Source: Sphingomonadaceae bacterium
GTDB lineage: Bacteria; Pseudomonadota; Alphaproteobacteria; Sphingomonadales; Sphingomonadaceae
Reading direction: 5' to 3'
DNA length: 60,468 bases
NCBI GenBank assembly: GCA_947454135.1
Contig: CANGJI010000007.1
Location: 1-60,468, forward strand
In this document: positions 45,886 through 55,022 of the stretch, piece after piece
Layout: each line of letters begins with the position of its first letter
How positions within the stretch are numbered: position 1 is the stretch's first letter
Position numbers and translations under genes: made by a program
Notes under the pieces: model-generated
Databases searched by the model: none
Told to the model about the DNA's origin: nothing
The model's input: the letters and a program-made list of their open reading frames with translations, nothing else

Positions 45886-45891
45886 CGTCAG
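45875..45891 (+). promoter_or_regulatory. Tandem CGTCAG repeat upstream of the RND adaptor gene
   Basis: CGTCAG at 45875-45880 and 45886-45891, again an 11-base period, 23 bases before the ATG at 45915 and overlapping the kinase stop codon. The spacer differs from the upstream copy (ACTAA versus TGTCC), so only the hexamers are conserved. Confidence 0.6.
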
Positions 45892-45914
45892 CTTCAAGAA
45901 CTAGGGCGGGCACC

Positions 45915-47024
45915 ATGAAGCAGAAACTGATCCTTGGCGGCACGGCTGCCGTACTGCTCGCCGGCGCAGGCTGGTGGTGGATGACCTCGCATGGCGCGGG
46001 CAGCACCGCCCCGGCGGCCAATGCCGCGCCAGTCGCCGCGAAGGACGGCATGATCGCGCTTTCTGCCGAACAGATGCATGCGCTTGGCCTGACGCTCGCG
46101 GTGGCCGCAGCGGCGCAGACGATGCCCGTGGCAGACCTTCCCGCGCAGATCATGCCCCAGCCCAACGCGCGCGTGGCCGTCGCCGCGCAGTTCCCGGGCG
46201 TCATCACCCGCATCTTTGTCGTCAACGGTCAGGAGGTGACGGCAGGCCAGCCGCTGGCGAGCGTCGCCAGCCGTGACATGGTCAGCCTCACTGCGGAACT
46301 CTCCCGCGCCCATGCACGCCAGAGTGTCGCCCGCGCGCAGGCCGCCCGGCTCGGCCAGTTGGCGCGCGAGGGGATCATTGCCCCCGCCCGCGCCGATGAA
46401 GCTGCCTCGCTTGCCCGGCAGGCCGATATCGATGTCGGCGAGCAGGTCCGGCTCATCAGCCTCGTCCCCGGCGGACGGGCTGGCGGCGCAGGCTATACCC
46501 TGAGCGCGCCGATCAGCGGCCGGATCAGCGCCATGAGCGCCGAGACCGGCAAGGCTGTCGATCCGGCCATGGCACCCTTCGTCATCGATGGCGGCGGCCC
46601 GCTGCAAGTCACGGCGCAGCTGCCCGAGCGGTTGCTCGGCACGGTGAAGCCGGGGATGGCAGTGCGCATCGGCACGGTTTCCGGCACCGTTACGGCGGTC
46701 GGACAGGCGCTTGATCCTGCCACCCGGTCAGCGACCGTCACCGCCACGATCCCCGCCGGCAGCGCCGTCCCGGGCAGCGCGACGGCCATCGGCATCGAGG
46801 GCCCCGCCCCAGCCGGAGCCGTGCGCATTCCGATGTCCGCGCTGGGCGAAGTGAACGGCAGCAAGGTCGTCTTCGTCGCGGTGCGCGGCGGCGTGCGGGT
46901 GCGTCCGGTGACCGTAGCGGGAATGTCTGGCGATAGCGCCGTCATCACCAAGGGCCTCGCGCCGGGCGAACGCGTCGCCGCCAGCGGGGTCAGCGAGCTT
47001 TCCACGCTCGCCGGCGCCAACTGA
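45915..47024 (+). CDS. RND efflux periplasmic adaptor (membrane fusion protein)
   Basis: 369 residues with an N-terminal membrane anchor/signal (about 1-25), barrel-sandwich halves (VAAQFPGVITRIFV and YTLSAPISGRISAM) around a helical hairpin (about 110-165), then beta-barrel domain. CzcB/CusB-type adaptor linking the inner-membrane pump to the outer-membrane factor. It precedes the pump by 13 bases. There is no obvious His/Met-rich metal-binding extension. Confidence 0.9.
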   Translation: MKQKLILGGTAAVLLAGAGWWWMTSHGAGSTAPAANAAPVAAKDGMIALSAEQMHALGLTLAVAAAAQTMPVADLPAQIMPQPNARVAVAAQFPGVITRIFVVNGQEVTAGQPLASVASRDMVSLTAELSRAHARQSVARAQAARLGQLAREGIIAPARADEAASLARQADIDVGEQVRLISLVPGGRAGGAGYTLSAPISGRISAMSAETGKAVDPAMAPFVIDGGGPLQVTAQLPERLLGTVKPGMAVRIGTVSGTVTAVGQALDPATRSATVTATIPAGSAVPGSATAIGIEGPAPAGAVRIPMSALGEVNGSKVVFVAVRGGVRVRPVTVAGMSGDSAVITKGLAPGERVAASGVSELSTLAGAN

Positions 47025-47037
47025 ACGCAGCGCCGCC

Positions 47038-50000
47038 ATGCTTCGCGAACTTCTCGCCAAGGCGCTGTCCTTCCGCCTCCTCGTGCTCGCGGCCGCGCTG
47101 GCCGTCGCTGGCATCGGCGGATGGACTTTCGCCAACCTCCCCATCGATGCTTATCCCGACATCGCGCCGACGCAGGTAAAGATCATCCTGAAGGCGCCGG
47201 GCATGACCCCGGACGAGGTCGAGACGCGCATCCTTGCGCCGATCGAGCAGGAGATGCTCGGCCTGCCCAAGCAGGCCGTGCTGCGCGCCACCGCCAAATA
47301 CGCCATCGCCGACATCACCATCGACTTTATCGACGGCACCGACATCTACTGGGCGCGCCAGCAGGTCAGCGAGCGGTTGGCCGGGGTGATGGGCGATCTG
47401 CCGGCGGGCGTCAGCGGCGGACTCGCCCCGATTTCCACGCCGCTTTCCGAACTCTTCATGTTCACCATCGAAGGGCCGCAAAGCCTCGAAGCCCGCCGCA
47501 CCGCGCTCGACTGGACGATCCGTCCGGCCCTGCGCACGGTGCCCGGGGTCGCCGACGTTAATGCGCTGGGCGGCTATGTCCGCACCTTCGAAGTGCGTCC
47601 CGATCCGCTCGCCCTCGGTGCGGCAGGCCTTACCATGGCGGACGTGAAGGCCGCAGTCGAAAGCGGCAACCGCAACGATGGCGCAGGCCGCCTCGCCAAT
47701 GGCGAGAATGCGCTGATCGTGCGCGCTGTCGGCGCGATCAAGACGCTCGATGATCTGCGCGCGCTGGTGCTCCACGCGCCGGGCGGACGCGTGCTGCGAC
47801 TGGGCGACATCGCCACGGTCAGCAACGGCAGCCTCACGCGGTACGGCGCAGTCAGCAGCGACGGGCATGGCGAGACGGTGGAGGGCCTCGTCATTGCGCT
47901 GCGCGGTGCGGATGCGCGCAAGGTTGTCGCAGGGGTCAAGGCACGCCTTGCCGAGCTCCAGCACAACCTGCCGCCGGGCATGAAGATCAACGTGTTCTAC
48001 GACCGTTCGGACCTCATCGCCCGCGCGGTCGGCACGGTCGAGGAAGCGCTGCTCGAGGCGACGCTGCTCGTGGTCGTGCTGCTCGTCGTGTTCCTCGGCG
48101 ATTGGCGCGCCGCCGCCATCGTCGCGACGACCCTGCCGATGGCCGCGCTCATCTGTTTCATCCTGATGCGCAGCTGGGGCCTCACCGCCAACCTCATGAG
48201 CCTTGGCGGGCTCGCCATCGCCATCGGCATGCTCGTCGATGGTGCGGTCGTGGTTGTCGAGAATGTCGTCGAGCGGCTGGCGCAGGCCCGTGCCGACGAT
48301 CAGTCGCCGCGCCTCCACCATGTGTTCCGCGCAACCAATGACGTGGTCGTGCCCGTTTCGGCAGGGCTTCTCATCATCGCGCTCGTATTCCTGCCGCTGG
48401 TTTCTCTCGAAGGCCTCGAAGGCAAGCTCTTTGCCCCCGTCGCGCTGACCATCATCTTCGCGCTTGTGGCGGCGCTGCTGCTCGCGCTGACGCTTGTGCC
48501 GGTGCTTGCCTCGCTCGGGCTGAAGTCCGGGGCGCATGGCGAGCCCTGGATCATGCGCCAACTCGGGCCGCGCTACCGCGAACTGCTCGCCGCGGCCTTC
48601 GCTCGGCCGAAGCTGGTCTACGGGATCGCCGGGCTCGGCCTTGCCGCCGCTGTCGTCGCCTATGGCGCGGTGGGCAAGACCTTCATGCCGCAGATGGACG
48701 AGGGCAGCGTGATCGTTCAGCTGGTCAAGAGCCCCTCGATCGGCCTCGGTCATTCCGTTGCCGGAGACCTTGCCGCGCAGCGCCTGCTCAAGGCACGGGT
48801 GCCCGAAGTGGAGCGGGTGATCTCGCGCGTTGGCGCCGATGAGCTTGGCCTTGATCCGATGGGCCTCAACGAGACCGACACTTTCGTCACGCTGAAGCCG
48901 CAGGGCGAATGGCGCGGCAGCAAGGAAGCGATCATCGCGGACATGCGCCATGCGATGACGCTGCTGCCGGGTATCAACGCCAGCTTCACCCAGCCTATCG
49001 AAATGCGCGTCTCCGAAATGCTAACCGGCTCGCGCGGGGATCTTGCGGTCAAGATCTTCGGGCCTGACGGCCAGACGCTGGGCAAGCTCGCCGGCCAGGT
49101 CGAGGCCATCCTCAGGGCAACAAGCGGCGCGACCGAAGTGATGACGGTCGCCAACGACCGCGTCGACTATCTCCAGATCGATATCGACCGCCTCGCCGCA
49201 GGCCGCGCCGGGCTCTCCATCGACATGATCGAGGACACCTTGCGCGGGCAGCTTGAAGGCGTGCGCGCTGGCATCGTCGCAGAAGGCAACCGCCGCACCC
49301 CCATCGTGATGCGCGGCGCCGCAGGCGTCGAAGCCAATCCGGCCACCTTTGCCGATACCCTCCTGCGCGGCGCCAACGGCCAGACCGTCCGGCTGAGCGA
49401 TGTCGCGCATGTCCGTCCGGTGGCAGGCCCGGTCAAGATCGATCACGAAAACGGCTCGCGCTATGCCCTCGTGCAGGCCTTCGTCTCGGGCCGCGACCTC
49501 GTCGGCTATGTCGAGGAAGCCAAGGCGGCGGTTTCGGCCAAAGTACCCATGCCCGCCGGTTACCGCGTGGTCTGGGGCGGCCAGTTCGAGAACCAGCAGC
49601 GGGCCGCCGCCCGGCTTTCGCTGGTGGTGCCAGCCGCGCTGCTGCTGATCTTCCTCGTGCTGCTCGCCACGCTGCGCTCGCTGCGCGCGGCGCTGCTCAT
49701 TCTCGTCAATATCCCCTTTGCGATGGTCGGCGGCATCGTCTCCCTGTGGGCGGCGGGGCAGTATCTCTCGGTCCCCGCATCGGTCGGCTTCATCGCGCTG
49801 CTCGGCATCGCGGTGCTCAACGGCCTCGTGCTCGTCTCCTACTTCAGGCAACTGAGGACAGAGGGCGTGCCCATGGCCGAGGCCGTCCGCCTCGGCGCCG
49901 AACGCCGCCTGCGCCCCGTGCTGATGACCGCCAGCATCACCGCCTTCGGGCTCGTGCCGCTACTCTTTGCCACCGGTCCCGGCTCCGAGATCCAGCAACC

Positions 50001-50115
50001 GCTGGCCATCGTCGTGATCGGCGGTCTCGTCAGTTCCACTCTGCTGACGCTGGTTCTGCTGCCGATCCTGTTCGAACGCTTTGGTGAAAGCCCCGAGGAA
50101 CGTGCCGATGGCTGA
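47038..50115 (+). CDS. Heavy-metal efflux RND pump (CzcA/CusA family)
   Basis: 1025 residues: 12 transmembrane segments and two large periplasmic loops, typical for HME-RND proton/metal antiporters. The TM4 motif is AIAIGMLVDGAVVVVEN: the second Asp and the Glu of CzcA's DFGIIVDGAVVIVEN are kept, but the first Asp is Ala, as in monovalent-metal CusA. The porter region DPMGLNETDTFVTLKP looks CzcA/CnrA-like. So metal specificity is not clear from motifs. Its stop overlaps the DUF3240 start by 8 bases. Confidence 0.9.
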   Translation: MLRELLAKALSFRLLVLAAALAVAGIGGWTFANLPIDAYPDIAPTQVKIILKAPGMTPDEVETRILAPIEQEMLGLPKQAVLRATAKYAIADITIDFIDGTDIYWARQQVSERLAGVMGDLPAGVSGGLAPISTPLSELFMFTIEGPQSLEARRTALDWTIRPALRTVPGVADVNALGGYVRTFEVRPDPLALGAAGLTMADVKAAVESGNRNDGAGRLANGENALIVRAVGAIKTLDDLRALVLHAPGGRVLRLGDIATVSNGSLTRYGAVSSDGHGETVEGLVIALRGADARKVVAGVKARLAELQHNLPPGMKINVFYDRSDLIARAVGTVEEALLEATLLVVVLLVVFLGDWRAAAIVATTLPMAALICFILMRSWGLTANLMSLGGLAIAIGMLVDGAVVVVENVVERLAQARADDQSPRLHHVFRATNDVVVPVSAGLLIIALVFLPLVSLEGLEGKLFAPVALTIIFALVAALLLALTLVPVLASLGLKSGAHGEPWIMRQLGPRYRELLAAAFARPKLVYGIAGLGLAAAVVAYGAVGKTFMPQMDEGSVIVQLVKSPSIGLGHSVAGDLAAQRLLKARVPEVERVISRVGADELGLDPMGLNETDTFVTLKPQGEWRGSKEAIIADMRHAMTLLPGINASFTQPIEMRVSEMLTGSRGDLAVKIFGPDGQTLGKLAGQVEAILRATSGATEVMTVANDRVDYLQIDIDRLAAGRAGLSIDMIEDTLRGQLEGVRAGIVAEGNRRTPIVMRGAAGVEANPATFADTLLRGANGQTVRLSDVAHVRPVAGPVKIDHENGSRYALVQAFVSGRDLVGYVEEAKAAVSAKVPMPAGYRVVWGGQFENQQRAAARLSLVVPAALLLIFLVLLATLRSLRAALLILVNIPFAMVGGIVSLWAAGQYLSVPASVGFIALLGIAVLNGLVLVSYFRQLRTEGVPMAEAVRLGAERRLRPVLMTASITAFGLVPLLFATGPGSEIQQPLAIVVIGGLVSSTLLTLVLLPILFERFGESPEERADG

Positions 50116-50407
50116 AGTTCTGCTCACGCTGCACTGCGCCGCCGCAGATGCCGAAGCGATCGGCGAGGCGCTGCGCCTCGCGCTCCAGACGCCCGTTCAT
50201 GTGCGCTCCGAAGCGGTGCTCGGCCTCGACTTTTCCGACGCCACAACGGCAGAGCGCGTGACGGCACGGCTGGACCGGCGCGCGATCGAACTCGTGCTGT
50301 CCGAGCCGAATCTGCCCACCGCGCTCGCCGCGCTGGACCGTGTCCGCCGTAGCGGCGCGGTGCGGTGGTACACCAGCCCCATACTCGAGAGGGGACGCAT
50401 CGCATGA
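50108..50407 (+). CDS. DUF3240-family protein
   Basis: 99 residues, small alpha/beta (ferredoxin-like/PII-like) protein with a C-terminal VRWYTSPILERGRI segment. DUF3240 genes are usually found beside heavy-metal RND genes, as here; the function is not known but a cytoplasmic metal or regulatory role is plausible. Overlaps the pump gene by 8 bases and the outer-membrane factor gene by 4. Confidence 0.75.
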   Translation: MAEVLLTLHCAAADAEAIGEALRLALQTPVHVRSEAVLGLDFSDATTAERVTARLDRRAIELVLSEPNLPTALAALDRVRRSGAVRWYTSPILERGRIA

Positions 50408-51678
50408 TCCGCCGCAGTGTCCTTCTTGCCGCGCTGCTGCTGCCCGGCCTTGCGTTTGCGCAGGCAGCGCCTCCGCTCGACCAGCGGGCGGACCTGCCGC
50501 CTGCGCCGCTCGTCAGCGAAGCACTCGACAGCTACCCCGGCGTGCTCTCTGCTGCGGCCCGTATCGATGCCGCGCGGGCGCAGGCTGGCGCGCTGGCACG
50601 CGGCCCGCAGGAAGTATCGATCCAGGCCACGGCGCTGCGCCGCGACGTCGACCGCGAAGGCCGCTTCGCCGAATTCGATGCTACCGTTACTCGGCCCTTC
50701 CGTCTCCCCGGCAAGGCCACGCTTGATCGCAAGACCGGCGCGGCAGGCGTGAAATTCGCGCAGAACGAAATGGCCGATGCCCGTCACCAGGCCGCACTCG
50801 CGTTGTCGCAGCAGTGGTTCGATTGGGTCGAGGCCGGCGCCCTTGCCGCCAGCGATGCCGCCAACATCGCATACCTCGAGCGCGCGCTGGCTGCGGTCGA
50901 GCGGCGCGCGGCGCTGCGCGATGCGGCGGCGCTTGATGTCGATCAGGCCCGCGCCGCACTTTCGCGCGCACGCGGCCAGCGCGCCGACGCGCTCGCCCGA
51001 GCGGCCGAGGCCCGCGCGAGGCTTGCCGCGACATTCCCTTCCATCCCCCTCCCCCTGGATCCGCCGGCCCCCACCGCGCCGGCAGAGCCGCCCATCGGCT
51101 TCGACACGCTGGCCAAACTGGTCATCGAACGCAGCCATGAGATCGGCGCGGCGCAGGCCATGGCCGACCGCGAGGGCTTTGCCGCCGAGCGCGCCCGCGC
51201 CGAGCGCCACGCCGATCCCTCGTTCGGCGTGCGCGCGTTCAGCGAGCGCGGCGGCACGGAGCGCGGTCTCGGCGTTGTCGCGACGATGCCCCTTGGCGGC
51301 GGCTACCGGCGCCTTCAGGCCGAGGAAGCGGCGGCCAACGCGCGGGCCGCCGCGCAGGACCTTGCCGGTGTGCAACGCTCGGTCGCGGCAACGGCGGCGG
51401 CAGACCGGGCGCTGGCAGAAACCCGCCTTGCCGGCTGGAAGGCCCTTGCGCAATCAGCCGATGCGGCCAATGCCGTCGCCGAGCGCACGATCGCGGGCGG
51501 CAAGCTTGGTGCCATCGATCTGGCCGACGTGCTCTTCGCCCAGCGGCAAGCGGGCGATGCGCGGCGCGAGGAAATCGCCGCGCGCATGGCCGCGCTGCGC
51601 GCGATCCTCAAGCTGGAGATCGATTCCCACGTCGTGTGGATCGATGCCGACGATCACGGCGATAGCAGCGCACCCTGA
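50404..51678 (+). CDS. Outer-membrane efflux factor (TolC/CzcC family)
   Basis: 424 residues with a signal peptide (about 1-19, LLPGLAFAQ) and two repeats of long coiled-coil helices (alanine/arginine-rich, about 120-210 and 330-415), typical of OEP channels. Completes the tripartite efflux system. It starts in an ATGA overlap with DUF3240 and ends facing the carboxyltransferase gene. Confidence 0.88.
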   Translation: MIRRSVLLAALLLPGLAFAQAAPPLDQRADLPPAPLVSEALDSYPGVLSAAARIDAARAQAGALARGPQEVSIQATALRRDVDREGRFAEFDATVTRPFRLPGKATLDRKTGAAGVKFAQNEMADARHQAALALSQQWFDWVEAGALAASDAANIAYLERALAAVERRAALRDAAALDVDQARAALSRARGQRADALARAAEARARLAATFPSIPLPLDPPAPTAPAEPPIGFDTLAKLVIERSHEIGAAQAMADREGFAAERARAERHADPSFGVRAFSERGGTERGLGVVATMPLGGGYRRLQAEEAAANARAAAQDLAGVQRSVAATAAADRALAETRLAGWKALAQSADAANAVAERTIAGGKLGAIDLADVLFAQRQAGDARREEIAARMAALRAILKLEIDSHVVWIDADDHGDSSAP

Positions 51679-51688
51679 AGCTTTCAGG
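51674..51688. terminator. Hairpin across the convergent efflux/carboxyltransferase stops
   Basis: CCTGAA (51674-51679), loop GCT, TTCAGG (51683-51688). The left arm contains the TGA of the efflux gene and the right arm the TGA of the carboxyltransferase gene on the other strand. Six base pairs without a T-run make termination weak; may be coincidental. Confidence 0.35.
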
Positions 51689-53207
51689 ACGCGCCCAGCT
51701 TGCGCCAGGCGATCTCGGCAAATTCGCACAGCAGCGGGCGCGTATCGCGCGGGTCGATGATGTCCTCCACCGCATAGCGCTCAGCGGTGCGGAAGGGTGA
51801 GCGGACCCGGTTGAGCCGCTCCCGGATCATCTCGAGATGGGCTGCCGGATCCTCGGCCTGTTCGAGTTCGGACTTGTACGCGACCTCGATCCCGCCCTCG
51901 ATGGGGAGGCTGCCCCAATCACCCGACGGCCATGCGAAGCGGTACTGGAAGTCGTCGGCATTGCTCATCGCGCTGCCGGCAATACCATAGGCCCGGCGCA
52001 CGATGACCGAGGCAAGCGGCACGGTCGCGCGGTAGATCGCGTTCATCGCCTGCACCCCGTAGCGGATCGTGCCGCTGGTTTCGGCGGCAAGGCCGATCAT
52101 GAAGCCCGGATTGTCGACGAGGTGAATGATCGGCAGGCGGAACTGGTCGGCGAGCTTGACGAAGCGCTCGACCTTCTCGGACGTGCGCGCTTCCCACGAT
52201 CCGCCGAGGAACGAAGGATCACTGGCGAGCAGCGCCACCGGCCACCCATCGAAGCGGGCAAATGCGGTGATCGCAGCGCGGCCCCACTGGCGGCCCATCT
52301 CGAATACGCTGCCTTTGTCGGCTACGGCTTCGGCCACGCGGCGCATCGAATAGACCTGCTTGGGATCGCGCGGCACGGCGGAGAGCAGGAACGCCTCGCG
52401 GCGGTCCACGGGATCGCGCGGTTCGGTGCGGGGCGCAGGCTGGCCGACCGCGCTCGGAAGGTAGGAGAGGAAACGGCGGGCGCGCTGGAAGGCTTCGGCC
52501 TCGCTCGCCACTTCATCGTCGACCACGCCGTTGCGGGTGTGGATCGCACTGCCGCCAAGGCTTTCCTTGTCGCTCGCCTCGCCCAGCGCCTCGACCACCG
52601 CAGGACCGGCGGCGAAAAGCTGCGAGAGGCCCTTGACCATCAGCGAATAGTGGCTCGCCACAACCCGCGCAGCGCCCAGCCCCGCCGTCGGCCCAAGCGC
52701 GAGCGCAACGACCGGCACGCAATCGAGATTGCGGATCACATCGGACCAGCCCGGCACCGCAGGGACATATGTCGCGCCGATCTCTTCCAACGTGCGCACG
52801 GAGCCGCCTCCACCGGTGCCGTCGATCATGCGGATCATCGGGATGCCGAGCGTATGCGCCATCTTCTCGCACTGGACGAACTTGCGGTGGATCGCCGCAT
52901 CCGCTGCGCCGCCACGCACGGTGAAATCATCGGCCGAGGCCACGACCGGCCGGCCTTCGATATTCGCGCGGCCGAAGATCAGGTTCGAGGCGCTGAGATC
53001 GACCAGATTGCCCGCTGCATCGTAATGCCCCTTGCCCGCGATCTTGCCGATCTCGCGAAACGATCCGGCATCGACCAACCCGGCGATCCGCGCCCGCGCA
53101 TCAAGTTTGCCCCGGCCATGCTGACGGGCGACCTTGTCGGCCCCGCCCATCTTCTCCGCCATCTCCTCGCGGCGGCGCAGTTCATCGATCTCGGCTTGCC
53201 ATGTCAT
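51684..53207 (-). CDS. Acyl-CoA carboxylase carboxyltransferase (beta) subunit
   Basis: 507 residues of the propionyl-/methylcrotonyl-CoA carboxylase beta family: N-terminal crotonase half with GTGGGGSVRTLEE and GLGAARVVASHYSL, C-terminal half with DNPGFMIGLAAE and RRAYGIAGSAM. It moves carboxyl from biotin to an acyl-CoA. The biotin carboxylase/biotin carrier partner is not in the window. Propionyl-CoA is one candidate substrate, which would link it to the propionyl-CoA synthase at the left end, but it is 45 kb away. GGGAGAG precedes the start; a nested hairpin lies 33 bases upstream. Confidence 0.87.
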   Translation of the reverse strand: MTWQAEIDELRRREEMAEKMGGADKVARQHGRGKLDARARIAGLVDAGSFREIGKIAGKGHYDAAGNLVDLSASNLIFGRANIEGRPVVASADDFTVRGGAADAAIHRKFVQCEKMAHTLGIPMIRMIDGTGGGGSVRTLEEIGATYVPAVPGWSDVIRNLDCVPVVALALGPTAGLGAARVVASHYSLMVKGLSQLFAAGPAVVEALGEASDKESLGGSAIHTRNGVVDDEVASEAEAFQRARRFLSYLPSAVGQPAPRTEPRDPVDRREAFLLSAVPRDPKQVYSMRRVAEAVADKGSVFEMGRQWGRAAITAFARFDGWPVALLASDPSFLGGSWEARTSEKVERFVKLADQFRLPIIHLVDNPGFMIGLAAETSGTIRYGVQAMNAIYRATVPLASVIVRRAYGIAGSAMSNADDFQYRFAWPSGDWGSLPIEGGIEVAYKSELEQAEDPAAHLEMIRERLNRVRSPFRTAERYAVEDIIDPRDTRPLLCEFAEIAWRKLGAS

Positions 53208-53239
53208 TGCTATCGCTCTCCCGCCAAGCGATGTGCCAT

Positions 53240-53278
53240 GTGAGCAGGACCAGCGCCAGACCCTCTGGCCATGCTCAC
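53240..53278. promoter_or_regulatory. Nested inverted repeat between divergent genes
   Basis: Outer arms GTGAGCA (53240-53246) and TGCTCAC (53272-53278) enclose inner arms GCCAGA (53255-53260) and TCTGGC (53264-53269) with loop CCC. It is 33 bases upstream of the carboxyltransferase start and 144 bases upstream of the Rieske ferredoxin. Could be an operator pair or a leader hairpin. Confidence 0.4.
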
Positions 53279-53421
53279 CGCCGAACGCGCCGCTTCTGGG
53301 GGGCCGCAGACCGGGTTCCCCGCCAACCTAGACTATTCGCCAGCCGCAGCGGCGCGGCAGATCAGGTAGGCCAGCACCAAGCCGTCACTTCCGGCGCTTG
53401 CAGAAAAGGACCCTGATCGCC

Positions 53422-53775
53422 GTGAGCCACAGCTGGCACCACCTGATGGCAGAGGCCGCATTTCCTGCCGATGGCAAGTATGCCGCGCGGATCGCCGGCT
53501 GGCATGTGCTCGTGCTGCGCGGCGATGACGGCGCCTTGCGCGCGGTGAACGATCGCTGCACGCATCAGGCGGCGCTGCTTTCGGGAGGCCGACTGCGGCG
53601 CGGGGCGATCATGTGCCCGCTCCACGGCGCACGTTTCGATCTGGCCAGCGGCAAATGCCTCGGCGGCGCCTATCCCGATCTGCGGGTCTTCGATCTGCGG
53701 GTGGTGGACGGCATGATTGAGGTCAGCCTGCCCGACAGCCCGCCCGGCCCGGCCGAACTCCCCATCGCCAACTGA
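53422..53775 (+). CDS. Rieske [2Fe-2S] ferredoxin
   Basis: 117 residues. The cluster motif is CTHQAALL...CPLHGARFD (C-x-H...C-x2-H), the layout of oxygenase-type Rieske ferredoxins. Electron carrier for the ring-hydroxylating oxygenase 14 bases downstream. I chose the GTG at 53422, 11 bases after AAAAGGA, giving MSHSWHHL; a TTG at 53398 in the same frame is the alternative. A matching reductase is not in the window. Confidence 0.85.
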   Translation: MSHSWHHLMAEAAFPADGKYAARIAGWHVLVLRGDDGALRAVNDRCTHQAALLSGGRLRRGAIMCPLHGARFDLASGKCLGGAYPDLRVFDLRVVDGMIEVSLPDSPPGPAELPIAN

Positions 53776-53789
53776 GGAGAGGCACCGCC

Positions 53790-54986
53790 ATGGATCGCAA
53801 TGAACGGCTCGGCGCGGCAGCCGCCACGATGAAGGACTTCGTCGCGCGCACGGAAACCTTCCGCACGAGCGCGGTGAAACGGGTGCCGACCCGCAGCTAC
53901 ACCGACCCCGACCAGTGGAAGGCCGAGATCGAGCTCGTGTTCCGCCGCTTGCCCCTGATGCTGGCGTTTTCGGCCGAACTTCCCCGGCCCGGCGATTTCA
54001 AGGCGATGGACGCCGTGGGTCTGCCCGTGCTGATCAACCGCGACAAGGCCGGCACGGTGCGCGCGTTCCTCAACGTCTGCCCGCATCGCGGCGCGCCAGT
54101 GGCCAGCGAAGGCCACGGCAACTGCCCGCGCTTCACCTGCAAGTATCATGGCTGGACATTCCGGCAGGACGGCCGGCTGATCGGCGTTGCCGAGGCAAGC
54201 TCGTTCGGCGCGGTCGACAAGGCCGAGCTTGGCCTTCGCGAACTGCCTGCCGCAGAGCGTGCGGGCATGATCTTCGTTTCGCTCACGCCCGGTGCGCCGA
54301 TGGATATCGACCGCTTCACCCGCGGCTACCTCGATGATTTCAGCGCGCTGGGCCTTGCCGAATGGACCTGGCTCGGCAGCCGCGAGATCGAGGGCGCTAA
54401 CTGGAAAGTCGCGATCGACGGGTATCTCGAAGGCTATCACTTCGCCTCGCTCCACCCCGAAACGATCAAGCCGCGCACGCCTTCGAACTGCGCGAACTAC
54501 GAAAGCTTCGGCCCGCACCAGCGCATCGGCTTTCCGCAGCGCCGCATCGGCGAAGCGCTTGGCTCCATCCCGCGCGCGCTGTGGGGCGAGCAGGAGAACA
54601 ACGGCTTCGATTTCGCGCGGATCCTGTTTCCCAACGTCTCGATGTTCATCGCGCCCGAAATCGCGCAGATCGCCCAGATCTTTCCGGGGCCGACGCCGGA
54701 TCGCAACCGCACCGTGCTCAACTATCTGCGGCGGGAACCGATCCGCGACGAGGCAGACCGGGAGGCGACCGAAGCGGCGATCAACTTCTTCCGCGACGTG
54801 ACCTACAACGAGGACTACCTGATCGGCCTCGCTGTCCAGAAGGGTCTCGAATCCGGCGCCCACGACGAAATCCTGTTCGGCCGCAACGAACCGGGCAACC
54901 AGTACTTCCACGATTGGCTCGACTGGTATCTGCAGGACGACAGCGAGATGCCCGAACCGGTACTGGTGCGCTCGGACGAGGCGTGA
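53790..54986 (+). CDS. Rieske ring-hydroxylating oxygenase, alpha subunit
   Basis: 398 residues. Rieske motif CPHRGAPV...CKYHGWTF near 97-120; iron ligands in DGYLEGYHFASLH (H-x4-H). It shares FGAVDKAELGL and ER-G-I spacing with the oxygenase at 35104-36345, so the two are paralogues. Co-transcribed with the ferredoxin gene. Probably a monocomponent-type alpha-only (alpha3) oxygenase since no beta subunit is present. The substrate is unknown; aromatic acids or steroid-like compounds are typical for this branch. Confidence 0.88.
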   Translation: MDRNERLGAAAATMKDFVARTETFRTSAVKRVPTRSYTDPDQWKAEIELVFRRLPLMLAFSAELPRPGDFKAMDAVGLPVLINRDKAGTVRAFLNVCPHRGAPVASEGHGNCPRFTCKYHGWTFRQDGRLIGVAEASSFGAVDKAELGLRELPAAERAGMIFVSLTPGAPMDIDRFTRGYLDDFSALGLAEWTWLGSREIEGANWKVAIDGYLEGYHFASLHPETIKPRTPSNCANYESFGPHQRIGFPQRRIGEALGSIPRALWGEQENNGFDFARILFPNVSMFIAPEIAQIAQIFPGPTPDRNRTVLNYLRREPIRDEADREATEAAINFFRDVTYNEDYLIGLAVQKGLESGAHDEILFGRNEPGNQYFHDWLDWYLQDDSEMPEPVLVRSDEA

Positions 54987-55013
54987 AGGGCGGCCTCGCC
55001 GGTCGCCCTTCAC
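54983..55013. terminator. Bidirectional hairpin between convergent genes
   Basis: GTGAAGGGCG (54983-54992) and CGCCCTTCAC (55004-55013) form a perfect 10-base stem with an 11-base loop. It overlaps the stop codon of the plus-strand oxygenase and lies 10 bases past the end of the minus-strand NTF2-like gene. No T-run, but its position suits a two-way transcription barrier. Confidence 0.55.
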
Positions 55014-55022
55014 CAGCCGGGA

